DNA of 64,000 bases, taken from positions 1 through 64,000 of the forward strand of contig PEAG01000006.1 of the NCBI GenBank assembly GCA_002753505.1, written 5' to 3'. The stretch is from Magnetococcales bacterium HCHbin5 (GTDB taxonomy: Bacteria > Pseudomonadota > Magnetococcia > Magnetococcales > Magnetaquicoccaceae). The translations under genes and the position numbers were made by a program. The notes beneath the pieces were generated by a model that was given only the letters and a program-made list of their open reading frames with translations, was not told the origin of the DNA and made no database searches. The number at the start of each line of letters is the position of its first letter. Positions within the stretch are counted from its first letter, which is position 1. Of the stretch, positions 43,529 through 52,061 are shown piece after piece.

Positions 43529-44608
43529 ATGTTGTGCCGTTCATTATGTCAAACCCTGCTTGAAAAAAATGCCGATGGTATCCTGGTGATAAGCCGCGCG
43601 GGGCGGGTTCTGTTCGCCAACCCGGCCGCTGAGCGGCTTTTTTCGAGAAAACACGGGGAGTTGCTGGATCAAGATATGGGATTCCCGGTGACAGCCGGTG
43701 AGAGTGCAGAGGTGGATCTGGTCCCCAGGGGGCAGGAGCCTGGGGTGGCGGAGATGCGTGTGGTAGAGATCTCCTGGTACAGAAGGTCCACCGCTTTTTT
43801 GGTTTCACTGCGGGATATTTCGGACCGCAAGCGCATGGAGTTGGATCTGCAACAGGCCAAGGAGGTTGCGGAAGAGGCCAATCAGGCCAAAAACCGTTTT
43901 CTTTCCAATATGAGCCATGAGTTGCGTACCCCGCTGAATGCGGTGATCGGCTTCTCCAGCCTGCTGATGGAAAAGGAGATGGGGCCCCTGTCGGAAACCC
44001 AGCAGGAGTTTTTGCAGGGTGTCCTGTTCAGCGGCAAAAATTTGCTCTCTTTGGTCAATAATCTGTTGGATCTGGCGGATGCCGCCGCAGGCCAGTCGGC
44101 AGCGAACCTCCAGATAATAGATCTGAAGGTATTTCTGGCCTCTCGATTTTCACTGGTACGTGATGCCGCGCTGGCCAAGAGGATCCAACTGAAGGCCCAC
44201 TGGAAGGATGCCCCGGATATTTGGGTTACCGACCCGCGTCTGCTGGGGCGGATATTGGATCATCTGCTGGGCAATGCGATCAAGTTTACTGCGGATGGAG
44301 GACGGGTGGAGCTGATCGCGCAAATGGTGAAAGATTCACAGCAGGGGAGTCTGTTGGAGCTTTCGGTTATCGATTCCGGGGTTGGTATCCATCCGCAAAA
44401 CCTGGAAAGGATTTTCCAGCCTTTTGAACAGGAGGATGGTTCCAGTACACGTGCCTATGCCGGAGTTGGGGTTGGGTTGGCCTTGGTGCGGCAGTGGGTG
44501 CAACAGTTGGGTGGGCAGGTGATGGCCGAAAGTCAAGGGCTGTGTCGGGGGAGCAGATTTCAGGTTGTGCTGCCCTTGCACGGGAAGGAGACCGATGGTC
44601 GAAGATAA
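43529..44608 (+). CDS. Cytoplasmic PAS histidine kinase (kai-linked)
   Basis: 359 residues from ATG 43529; upstream frame is open but T-rich and unlikely. PAS: LEKNADGILVISRAGRVLFA, NPAAERLFSRKHGELLD. HisKA: RFLSNMSHELRTPLNAVIGF near residue 130, with the phosphoacceptor His. HATPase_c: HLLGNAIKFTADGGRVEL, DSGVGIHPQNLERIF, VGVGLALVRQWVQQLGG. No membrane segment. With the KaiB-like protein beside it, the pair could do the work of a split SasA, reading KaiC state. Closely related in its PAS and core to the hybrid kinase at 45020. Confidence 0.88.
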   Translation: MLCRSLCQTLLEKNADGILVISRAGRVLFANPAAERLFSRKHGELLDQDMGFPVTAGESAEVDLVPRGQEPGVAEMRVVEISWYRRSTAFLVSLRDISDRKRMELDLQQAKEVAEEANQAKNRFLSNMSHELRTPLNAVIGFSSLLMEKEMGPLSETQQEFLQGVLFSGKNLLSLVNNLLDLADAAAGQSAANLQIIDLKVFLASRFSLVRDAALAKRIQLKAHWKDAPDIWVTDPRLLGRILDHLLGNAIKFTADGGRVELIAQMVKDSQQGSLLELSVIDSGVGIHPQNLERIFQPFEQEDGSSTRAYAGVGVGLALVRQWVQQLGGQVMAESQGLCRGSRFQVVLPLHGKETDGRR

Positions 44609-45023
44609 GGTGAGAGATAGCAGTGCCGAGGCACATATGGATGCCGTTGTGCATACCCTGGCCAACGTCATGGTGGATCGGGAAGGGTCGCTCTGCGATC
44701 TCCATTACAGTATGCGCAGCCGCTCTGGAGAGGAGATTCCTGTCCTTTTTGCTGCTTCGGCCCTTTGCGACAGGCAGGGTCAGGAGCGTTTTTTTTCGAT
44801 TGTCGAGAAACGTGCGGATGGCATGCTGATTGTTGACAGGGAGGGAATGGTCAACTTTGTCAGCCCTGCGGCAGAGCGTCTGTTGGCCCGTTCGGCCTCA
44901 CAACTGGATACCATCATTGAAGAGGCTGACGCCGTCATGTACCAAAACAAAACCCGCAAGAAAAAATATTGGGTTTCCTGTGTGAATGCTGTGTGTGTCT
45001 CCACTCCCGGTGTATCGCCATGA
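44595..45023 (+). pseudogene. Decayed PAS-PAS-GGDEF remnant, still coupled to both neighbours
   Basis: 142 residues from ATG 44595, overlapping the kinase stop by 14 bp and the next start by ATGA. It reads as the end of one PAS (SMRSRSGEEIPVLFAASALC), the start of a second (ADGMLIVDREGMVNFVSPAA) and then jumps to IIEEADAVMYQNKTRKKKYW, which looks like the last helix of a GGDEF domain without its GGDEF core. Internal deletions of a multi-domain gene are the likely cause. It could still be translated but should lack cyclase activity. Confidence 0.5.
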
Positions 45024-47362
45024 CCTTGCCAACATTGCGCTTGTTGCTGGTGGAAGACAATCCGGCCGACCACGCCATTATCCTGGAAAACCTGGAGGAT
45101 TCCAGCACGCAGCGGGATTTTGTGCTGGAGAGGGTGGACTGTCTGGAACAGGCCGTTGAGCGGTTGATGGCTGCAGCGTATGACCTGTTGCTGTTGGATC
45201 TGAATCTGCCGGACTCGTCAGGCATGGAAACCTTGACGACCTGCACCAGCCGATTTCCCGATGTGCCGGTGGTGGTATTGACCCATCATGCAGATCCGAT
45301 CATGGGTCGTCAGGCTGTGCAGGCGGGCGCGCAGGATTTTGTCAGCAAAAATTTGATGGAAATAGGTGCAGGAGACCTGCTGCTGCGTATTATTGATCAC
45401 GCCATAGAGCGTAAACGCATCTATTTGGCCCTGGAATCCAGTCAATCCAGTTTTCGCAGTCTGGTGGAAAAAAACAGCGATGGCATTCTGGTGGTGGATC
45501 AGGAGGGGGTTGTCTGTTTTGCCAATCCGGCTGTCTCCACGCTGTTTGCTGGCAGACGGTTGGAGGTGGGGGAGCTGTTTGGGTTCCCGGTCGGTGCGGA
45601 GAGTGCGGAGTTGGATGTGCTGCTGCCGGGCCAGGGCGTGCGCGTGTTGGAGATGCGGATCGGGGAGACCTCATGGGAAAACCGGCCGGCTTATCTGGCT
45701 TCACTCAGGGATATTACCGAGCGCAAACAGATAGAGACTGACCTGGCCCGTGCCAAGGAGGCGGCCGAGAGTGCCAACCACGCCAAAAGCTCCTTCCTGG
45801 CGACGATGAGCCATGAGATTCGCACCCCCTTGAACGCCATCATCGGGATGACGGACTTGTTGGAAACCCCCTCCTCAAAGGAGGAGTGGGCAGAGGCTGC
45901 CAAGATTATCCGGGAGTCGGGCAACGCACTGTTGGTATTGATCAATGACATTCTCGATCTGGCCAAGATTGAATCGGGCGAGATGGATCTGCAAAACGAA
46001 ACCTTTATTCCAAGGGATCTGCTGGAGAGTGTCTACAATATCATGCGGGTTTCGGCTGTTGAGGCCAAGGGGTTGCAGTTTACCATGGAGGTGGCCGCCG
46101 CTGTTCCGTCGGCGGTGGTCGGTGATTTCAGGCGCATCCGTCAAGTGTTGATCAATCTGGTGGGTAATGCCGTGAAGTTTACCAAGGCTGGCAAGGTCTC
46201 CATCCGGGCAGATGTGGAGTCAATGGCAGAGAGGGAGTGTCAACTGCGCTTTTCCGTATCGGACACCGGGATGGGGATTTCGGCAGAAAAACAGCAGGTG
46301 ATTTTTGACTCCTTTGTGCAGGCAGATGCTTCCACCTATCGTCAATACGGCGGTACCGGATTGGGGTTGGCAATCAGCAGGCGGCTGGTCGATCTGTTTG
46401 GCGGCCGCATATGGGTGGAAAGTGAGGTTGGCCAGGGCAGCACTTTCTCCTTTACGGTCAACGTTGCCATGGATGATAGCGTGGTTTGTCGGCCATCAGA
46501 AGCTTCCGCCTGCCAGATACGATCCAGGCCCGAACTCTCCATCAAGGAGCAGTCGGACAGCTTTATCTCCCGCATGGCAGCGGCGCGCATTCTCATCGTC
46601 GAAGACAATCCGATCAACCAGCTTGTGGTGTTGAAAATGTTCAAGCGATTGGGGATCTGTCCGGCGTTGGCGAAGGATGGGAAAGAGTTGCAACAAAAGG
46701 TATCATCTGAATATTACGATATTATTCTGATGGATTTGCAGTTGCCGGACGCCAATGGCCTTGACTTGGCAAGGTGGTTGCGCCAGTTGGAGCAGGATGA
46801 GGGCAGAACACCGACTGTATTGGTCGCTTTTACGGCGTCTGCCTTTGAAAGCGATCGTCGTCGTTGCCTGGAGATTGGCATGGACGACTTTTTGTGCAAG
46901 CCGGCCCGGATAAGCGATATTGAACGCATCCTGATTCGCTGGTTGAAGGATCCAACCCCCAACGCGGCCGTCAACAAGAAGGGCCCCCATTCGTGTCTGT
47001 CCGTGGAGCTGAATTATGCCACGCTGGAAAGCTTGCGGCTGGATCTGCAGGAGTCGTTTGACAATGTGGTAGAGGTGGTATTGATGAACCTGAACGAGCG
47101 TCTGCTCGTACTCCGGGAAGCGCAGGAAAAGGGGGATCTGCATCGTCTGGCGGACACGGCACACCAACTCAAGGCAACCTGCCGCCAATTCGGTGCCGAG
47201 CGGACAGGGGCTCTCATGGAGCAACTGGAACTCATGAGCCATTCAGGCAACGACCAGGGCATTGCGGCAATGATCGCCTGTATTGGTACGGAGTTGGAGA
47301 CCGTGACACACCTGCTGCGTGCCCACCTGGGACATTTGCAGGAAAAAGGGAGTCACTCCTGA
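45020..47362 (+). CDS. Soluble hybrid histidine kinase REC-PAS-HisKA-HATPase-REC-HPt
   Basis: 780 residues from ATG 45020. REC1: LRLLLVEDNPADHAIILENL and [17 protein letters not shown] near residue 55. PAS: VEKNSDGILVVDQEGVVCFA. HisKA: FLATMSHEIRTPLNAIIGM near 275. HATPase: NLVGNAVKF, SDTGMGISAEKQQVIF, GTGLGLAISRRLVDLFGG. REC2: RILIVEDNPINQLVVLKMF, IILMDLQLPDANGLDLARW. HPt: LADTAHQLKATCRQFGAERT near residue 725 with the His in place. A full phosphorelay in one protein, with a receiver at the front as an extra input. It ends convergently with the second kaiC, overlapping by 10 bp. Confidence 0.9.
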   Translation: MTLPTLRLLLVEDNPADHAIILENLEDSSTQRDFVLERVDCLEQAVERLMAAAYDLLLLDLNLPDSSGMETLTTCTSRFPDVPVVVLTHHADPIMGRQAVQAGAQDFVSKNLMEIGAGDLLLRIIDHAIERKRIYLALESSQSSFRSLVEKNSDGILVVDQEGVVCFANPAVSTLFAGRRLEVGELFGFPVGAESAELDVLLPGQGVRVLEMRIGETSWENRPAYLASLRDITERKQIETDLARAKEAAESANHAKSSFLATMSHEIRTPLNAIIGMTDLLETPSSKEEWAEAAKIIRESGNALLVLINDILDLAKIESGEMDLQNETFIPRDLLESVYNIMRVSAVEAKGLQFTMEVAAAVPSAVVGDFRRIRQVLINLVGNAVKFTKAGKVSIRADVESMAERECQLRFSVSDTGMGISAEKQQVIFDSFVQADASTYRQYGGTGLGLAISRRLVDLFGGRIWVESEVGQGSTFSFTVNVAMDDSVVCRPSEASACQIRSRPELSIKEQSDSFISRMAAARILIVEDNPINQLVVLKMFKRLGICPALAKDGKELQQKVSSEYYDIILMDLQLPDANGLDLARWLRQLEQDEGRTPTVLVAFTASAFESDRRRCLEIGMDDFLCKPARISDIERILIRWLKDPTPNAAVNKKGPHSCLSVELNYATLESLRLDLQESFDNVVEVVLMNLNERLLVLREAQEKGDLHRLADTAHQLKATCRQFGAERTGALMEQLELMSHSGNDQGIAAMIACIGTELETVTHLLRAHLGHLQEKGSHS

Positions 47363-48861
47363 AACATGGTCTCCAACTGCTCCTCTTCCGAAGGCGGTGA
47401 GGCGGTGGGAATGCCAAGGATTATGTTTTGTACGTTGGCAAACGGCTTGCCGATATGCAGCCCGTTGTTGTCGATGGTGAACTCCCGGATCTGTTTGTCA
47501 TGCTGCGAGCCCCGCATTTTGATGATGGCCACCCCGCGGCGCAAAATACCGTTGATTTCCACATAACGCAGCAGAAGGATGGCGTCGGTGATGGTGGAGA
47601 TGTGCGCTTCGGTAATGGAGTCCCCACCGGAAAGTTTGGGCGTGGTACTGGTGAACAGGGAGCAGACCTCCTCCTGTTTGGCAAAAGAGGTCAAGCCGAT
47701 GACAAATTCCCGGAAAAACCGCACCTGTGCGACCCGTTCCATGGCCGAAACACTGTCCATGATCAGCCGACGAGGCCGAAAGCTCTCAATTTCCCGCTGA
47801 ATCAGCAACAGATGGTCTTCCAATCCCATGGATTCAGGATATTGGCAGATGACCCGCAGCAGGCCATCCTCCTCCCACTTCTGGAAGTCCAACCCCCAGG
47901 ACTGGGCGTTGCGCAACAGTTGGGCATGTGACTCTTCATAGGCCAACAGAAGAACCTTCTCCCCCCGGCGACACCCTTCGGCTGCAAAGGTGGTGGCCAA
48001 CAGGGTCTTGCCGCCGCCCGTGGGACCGCTGACCAGAAAGATGGAGTCCCGGAACAGTCCACCGCCAGACATGGTGTCGAGGGTCTGGTTGCCAAAACTG
48101 ATGCGGGTGGTGGAAGAGGATTGCTTCAACTCCCGGGCCGAAAGCGGCAAAATACTGATGCCGATGGGGGCATTGATGGTGAAGGGGTATTCGCCTTTGT
48201 AGTGGATGTCTCCCCGCATTTTAAGCACCTGGATGGTCCGGCGGCACTTTTCCTCCTTGAGTACATTGCGCAGGATGATGACCGTGTCAGAGACAAACTC
48301 CTCCACCCCGTGGCGGGAGATGCGCCCGTACTCGTCGAGCCGTTCAGCTGTCACCATCGATGTGATACCCATGTTGCGCAAGGCATCGATGATGCGGAAA
48401 ATTTCATTCCGTACCACGGAGGAGTCGTGAAACTGGTCGAACAACGAGCCGATCGAATCCAATACCAGCAGTTCGGCTCCGGTCTGTTCCACCAGATGCT
48501 CGATACGGATCAACAGACCGGAGAGGTCATAGTTCCCGGCTGTTTCCAGGGGTATCGGGTCCGGGGAGGCATCGATAAAACGCAAACTGCCATTGGCCAC
48601 CAGATCTTCCAACGGCCAACCCATGCGCTGCACATTGCGCACCAAGTCCGGTATGCGCTCTTCCATGCTGACGCAGATCGCTTTGCGCCCAAAATTTGTG
48701 ATTCCCCGGTAAATAAATTCCATGCCCAGAATGGTCTTGCCGGATCCTGAACTGCCTACAACCAGACAGGTACGCCCTTTGGGCAGACCACCCATGGTGA
48801 TATGGTCAAATCCTTCAATGCCGGTGGGCAGCTTTTCAAGAGCGTTTGTACTCTCCCGCAT
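47353..48861 (-). CDS. kaiC: KaiC (locus 2), canonical phosphosites
   Basis: 502 residues. CI: VGSSGSGKTILGMEF near residue 36, CVSMEERIPDL, VLDSIGSLFDQF. CII: SGPTGGGKTLLATTF near 282, LAYEESHAQL, IMDSVSAMERV. The phosphosite segment SITEAHISTITDAILLLRYVE keeps Ser-Thr at the positions of Ser431-Thr432 and Thr at 426 of Synechococcus KaiC, so two-site autophosphorylation is plausible. C-terminal tail: SEEEQLETMFQE. It lies 36 bp after a KaiA-like regulator and is the last gene of the minus-strand cluster. Confidence 0.95.
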   Translation of the reverse strand: MRESTNALEKLPTGIEGFDHITMGGLPKGRTCLVVGSSGSGKTILGMEFIYRGITNFGRKAICVSMEERIPDLVRNVQRMGWPLEDLVANGSLRFIDASPDPIPLETAGNYDLSGLLIRIEHLVEQTGAELLVLDSIGSLFDQFHDSSVVRNEIFRIIDALRNMGITSMVTAERLDEYGRISRHGVEEFVSDTVIILRNVLKEEKCRRTIQVLKMRGDIHYKGEYPFTINAPIGISILPLSARELKQSSSTTRISFGNQTLDTMSGGGLFRDSIFLVSGPTGGGKTLLATTFAAEGCRRGEKVLLLAYEESHAQLLRNAQSWGLDFQKWEEDGLLRVICQYPESMGLEDHLLLIQREIESFRPRRLIMDSVSAMERVAQVRFFREFVIGLTSFAKQEEVCSLFTSTTPKLSGGDSITEAHISTITDAILLLRYVEINGILRRGVAIIKMRGSQHDKQIREFTIDNNGLHIGKPFANVQNIILGIPTASPPSEEEQLETMFQE

Positions 48862-48897
48862 GATTATTTTCTCCTTGCGTTTCCATCATTCAGCATG

Positions 48898-49809
48898 TCA
48901 CGGCCCGTTCTTGTCCAGGGCGCGTTCACGATAAAAGTCTGTCAGGTATCCCAGAATCTCAACCAGAACCAGTCTGGCATCCTGGGAGAATGCTCTCTCT
49001 TCGGCCGCAGTGGTCCAATGTCCTGTACTGCGCAAAATTTTAAGGTGCAGCAAAACCACGTCCCGGGCTCCGGCCTCCATGGTGACCAGACGGGAGGCCA
49101 GGGCGCGCACATCCTCGCGGGGCTTTTCCCGTCGCTCTCGGGTAGAGATGACATAATTACGTACCACTTCCCCGTAAATGCGCTCCAGGGAGAGGGCGCG
49201 CAACCCCTTTCCCGGGGTGCGGTCGGAGAGCTGTTCCAGGGATTGAATCTCTTGTTCCTGGCGGGAACGTTGTCTGGATCGCTCCTGTTCCGCCCACAGG
49301 CGGTGACGCTCTACGGCGTAGCAGATTGCACGGGTCAGCAGTGCCCCCTCCAGGTTTTGTTTGTTCAGATAGTCCTGGGCACCATGACGGATGGCGTGGG
49401 CCCCGATCAGAGCGTTATCATCCATGCCGGTCAGCACCACCACCGCCACATCCGGAGTTTGTTGGCGCAAACGGTGCAGGGTTTCCAGGCCAGTGCTGTC
49501 CGGCAAATTAAGATCCAGCAAAACAGCGTCAAACGGCTCCAACGCCAACTGCCCGAGGGCCTGGGCCAGACATTCGGCTGGAAACAGGGAGAGGCTTGGC
49601 AGATGCGAATAGGCCACCACATCATCCGACAACGCACTCTCCATGACCAACTGGCGATCCGCTTCCGAATCCTCCACCAGTAAGACCCGAAGCACACTGC
49701 CCCTGTTTTTATCCTGTGAACGGTCGTGCATGTTGGCCCTTCGTCCCGGCTGTTCTGGTTTTGTCATAACGGGACGTACCGTCCCGTTACAGCTTTTACC
49801 TGCTGTCAC
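48898..49809 (-). CDS. Response regulator with KaiA/RsbU-like C-terminal domain (locus 2)
   Basis: Up to 303 residues from GTG 49809, which overlaps the kaiB stop; ATG 49767 and ATG 49731 (MHDRSQDKN) are alternatives and the last best matches family length. Receiver: [77 protein letters not shown]-terminal helical domain: [14 protein letters not shown] and [19 protein letters not shown], closely matching the locus 1 regulator in register (GxRDVV ... ARL-x-L-x-E-[IL]-[LM]-GYL-x-x-[FY]-YR). It lies between kaiB and kaiC, so the order is kaiB, kaiA-like, kaiC. The KaiA-like call is inference. Confidence 0.75.
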   Translation of the reverse strand: MTAGKSCNGTVRPVMTKPEQPGRRANMHDRSQDKNRGSVLRVLLVEDSEADRQLVMESALSDDVVAYSHLPSLSLFPAECLAQALGQLALEPFDAVLLDLNLPDSTGLETLHRLRQQTPDVAVVVLTGMDDNALIGAHAIRHGAQDYLNKQNLEGALLTRAICYAVERHRLWAEQERSRQRSRQEQEIQSLEQLSDRTPGKGLRALSLERIYGEVVRNYVISTRERREKPREDVRALASRLVTMEAGARDVVLLHLKILRSTGHWTTAAEERAFSQDARLVLVEILGYLTDFYRERALDKNGP

Positions 49810-50111
49810 TCCTGACTGAATGGAACTTCAAAGGGTAGTATATCCAATCCAGACAACACTTTTTCTCTGTCAGACAGATCCCCGATAATCCGGCGCATGG
49901 GAGGGGGTAAAACCTTGACCAAAGTGGGGGTCGCCAGGATTTTTTCGTCTTCTGCCAACTGGGGTTGGTCCAGGATGTCGATCACGGCTATTTCATACAT
50001 CCCGGCCATCACCTCATCACAAACCCGGCGCAGATTTTTGATTGAGCGCGCAGAGCGCGATGTGTACCCCGCGATATAGAGTTTGAGCAGATATCTGCCG
50101 TGTCCGGCCAT
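49806..50111 (-). CDS. kaiB: KaiB (locus 2)
   Basis: 101 residues, about 70 percent alike by eye to the KaiB at 41296. Motifs: [60 protein letters not shown], and [20 protein letters not shown]. First gene of the minus-strand kaiB-regulator-kaiC cluster; its promoter must lie in 50112-50300. Confidence 0.95.
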   Translation of the reverse strand: MAGHGRYLLKLYIAGYTSRSARSIKNLRRVCDEVMAGMYEIAVIDILDQPQLAEDEKILATPTLVKVLPPPMRRIIGDLSDREKVLSGLDILPFEVPFSQE

Positions 50112-50448
50112 CAGACCACCCCATTCTCAGAGACGACGGCTACCCTGTAGAAGTCAATGGACATCATGTTTCCGGTTCCTTGTCGTCATGCCATGGCGTT
50201 ACGAAAAGCCTTTTTGAGCATTGTGATTTTTGCAAGCACAACCGCTTTGTGTCAAACCATAAAGGCATTGGCCGATATTATGCGTTTCGAGAGAAAAACA
50301 GCAATGAAAAAACTGCCAGCAGAAAAATGCGGCCATCCGGTGGGAGAGGCTCGTCACAGGGAGGGGCAAGCCGCACCATTTTTGTTCAAACGTTGCTTGC
50401 GGCCACCCCCTGTGACATCTTTTCGGTTTTATTGGAAAAATTGATATT
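50112..50448. other. Intergenic region upstream of kaiB locus 2
   Basis: No gene is supported in these 337 bp. Short open frames on the plus strand have no family resemblance and poor codon sense. The region carries the promoter of the kaiB cluster and the 3' end of the transporter transcript; no strong terminator hairpin or operator palindrome was identified. Confidence 0.4.
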
Positions 50449-51513
50449 CTAAGCAGCTTTTTTCAGCAAAACGGGTTGTTCTGCAACCGTTTTTCGACCT
50501 TTAATCATGGCCACCAGTATGATGCCAGCCCCCAGTACCAGGGCCAGAATCATGATGGCAAAGCTGGCATTTTTCAAAAGGCTTATGCTGGCTGCTTCCA
50601 TGGGAGCAATCCATTCCAGTTGGGAAAGGTAGACCGGGATCACCAGCAACCGACTGAGCAGAACCGTCAACATGATCACCCCCATGACCAGCTTGATCAT
50701 GAAAGGTTTGACATAGGTCGTGCCGATCGCACCCAACTGAATGCCGAACAGGGAGCCTCCCAATATGATCATGGCCAGGCGTACATCCACATAACCGTTC
50801 CAGGCAAATTTGATGGTGCCGCCGACGCCCATGACAAAGGCGATGACCAGTTCGGTGGCAGAGGCCATCAGGCTGCTCATGCCCAGGATATAAATTTGCG
50901 CGGGGACGCCAATAAAGCCGCCAACGGCGATGGTGGCGGCCAACAGGCCGGTAGCAAAGCCCAGGGGAATGGTGAAGAGGATGGAAATCCGTGTGTTGAT
51001 GCTGGGAAAATAGACCATGGTACCGGGGATGTGGATGCTTTGGACCCACAATGCCAGTCGGCCCGGTTTTTCCTGTTCCATCACCCCGGAACGGTAGCTT
51101 TTGATGGTATCACGCATGACGAAGCCACCCACCAAAGCCAAAATGATCACGAAGGAGACAGAGACATAAAGGTTGGAACCCGCATCACCAAAATGCTGTT
51201 TGATCAACTCCTGGTAATGGGCACCCAGCAATACCCCAGCCTCGGCGGAAATGCCCATTACCAGTCCCATTTTTACATCGACCTGACCAAATTTGGCCCG
51301 TTTGATGGCTCCAACCAGGGCTTTGGGAAATTTGTGGCACATGTTGCTGGCCACTGCAACGATACCGGGCACGCCCATGCTCATCATCGCCGGGGTCAGC
51401 ACAAACGCTCCTCCCGAACCGATAAAACCGCTGACCAACCCCCCGACAAACCCCACCAGAAAAAGATAGAGCGCGTTTGTCAGGTCCAGGTGAATAAAGT
51501 TGAGTGATTCCAT
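50449..51513 (-). CDS. TauE/SafE-family (TSUP) membrane transporter
   Basis: 354 residues from ATG 51513. About eight to nine membrane segments, beginning LYLFLVGFVGGLVSGFIGSGGAFV with the family's GxGGG-like glycine motif near residue 30, and its repeat in FATGLLAATIAVGGFIGVPA near residue 185. TSUP proteins export or take up sulfonates, sulfite or similar anions across the inner membrane. The long soluble loop in the middle (SYRSGVMEQEKPGRLALWVQ) is typical of the larger anaerobe-type members. It forms a pair with the small membrane protein upstream. Confidence 0.88.
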   Translation of the reverse strand: MESLNFIHLDLTNALYLFLVGFVGGLVSGFIGSGGAFVLTPAMMSMGVPGIVAVASNMCHKFPKALVGAIKRAKFGQVDVKMGLVMGISAEAGVLLGAHYQELIKQHFGDAGSNLYVSVSFVIILALVGGFVMRDTIKSYRSGVMEQEKPGRLALWVQSIHIPGTMVYFPSINTRISILFTIPLGFATGLLAATIAVGGFIGVPAQIYILGMSSLMASATELVIAFVMGVGGTIKFAWNGYVDVRLAMIILGGSLFGIQLGAIGTTYVKPFMIKLVMGVIMLTVLLSRLLVIPVYLSQLEWIAPMEAASISLLKNASFAIMILALVLGAGIILVAMIKGRKTVAEQPVLLKKAA

Positions 51514-51555
51514 GAAAAAGATTCCTGCAATAAAAGTTTGATCAAGAGGCACTGC

Positions 51556-51789
51556 CTAATGCTTGGCATGAATACCCATATATTTCCAGAACTCTCCGGT
51601 AAACTTGCCGTGGACGATGGAAAAAGAGAACGCAATCAGGATTGGGATGATAAAAAACCATTTTCCCTGAGATATCCAATCGAGAATTTGCGTTTCGTAG
51701 CGGAAGAGCAAAAAATAGAGTGCGACTGATGCGCTGCCCCAGCCGATAACCGGGACAAAGCTGTTGGAAGTTTTGGTGTGTGGTGTCAT
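51556..51789 (-). CDS. Small membrane protein paired with TSUP transporter
   Basis: 77 residues from ATG 51789, with AAGGG upstream; the longer frame to 51930 includes a doubtful leader. Two membrane segments: VIGWGSASVALYFLLF and WFFIIPILIAFSFSIV. Family not recognised. Small two-span proteins are found before TSUP genes in some sulfur-metabolising bacteria and may be accessory subunits. It is 42 bp upstream of the transporter. Confidence 0.65.
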   Translation of the reverse strand: MTPHTKTSNSFVPVIGWGSASVALYFLLFRYETQILDWISQGKWFFIIPILIAFSFSIVHGKFTGEFWKYMGIHAKH

Positions 51790-52061
51790 GGAAAGCCCTT
51801 GTTCGTTAAGTAATTCAGCCTTTGTGTGAGAGGAGAGCGCAGCTATAAACAACGCGAGACCAGCACCGCAAAGAAGAGGATGACCCGACCGTGCCGAATG
51901 CACAGTCAGCCAGCAACGATAACGCATCATGTGTCAAATTTGTGTCAAATTTTAGCGATAACGTATAAAAATTTCATCAATTTTGAACACAAAATAATTG
52001 TTTATTTTGGATCCGCGCAAACCGTGCGGCCGCACGCTTTGGCACCGTAGGCATCAGATGA

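Noticed and set aside
50157-50444. 95-codon plus-strand frame before the transporter
   Set aside because: The hydrophobic start looks a little like a signal peptide but there is no ribosome site or family, and the C-terminus is random in character.
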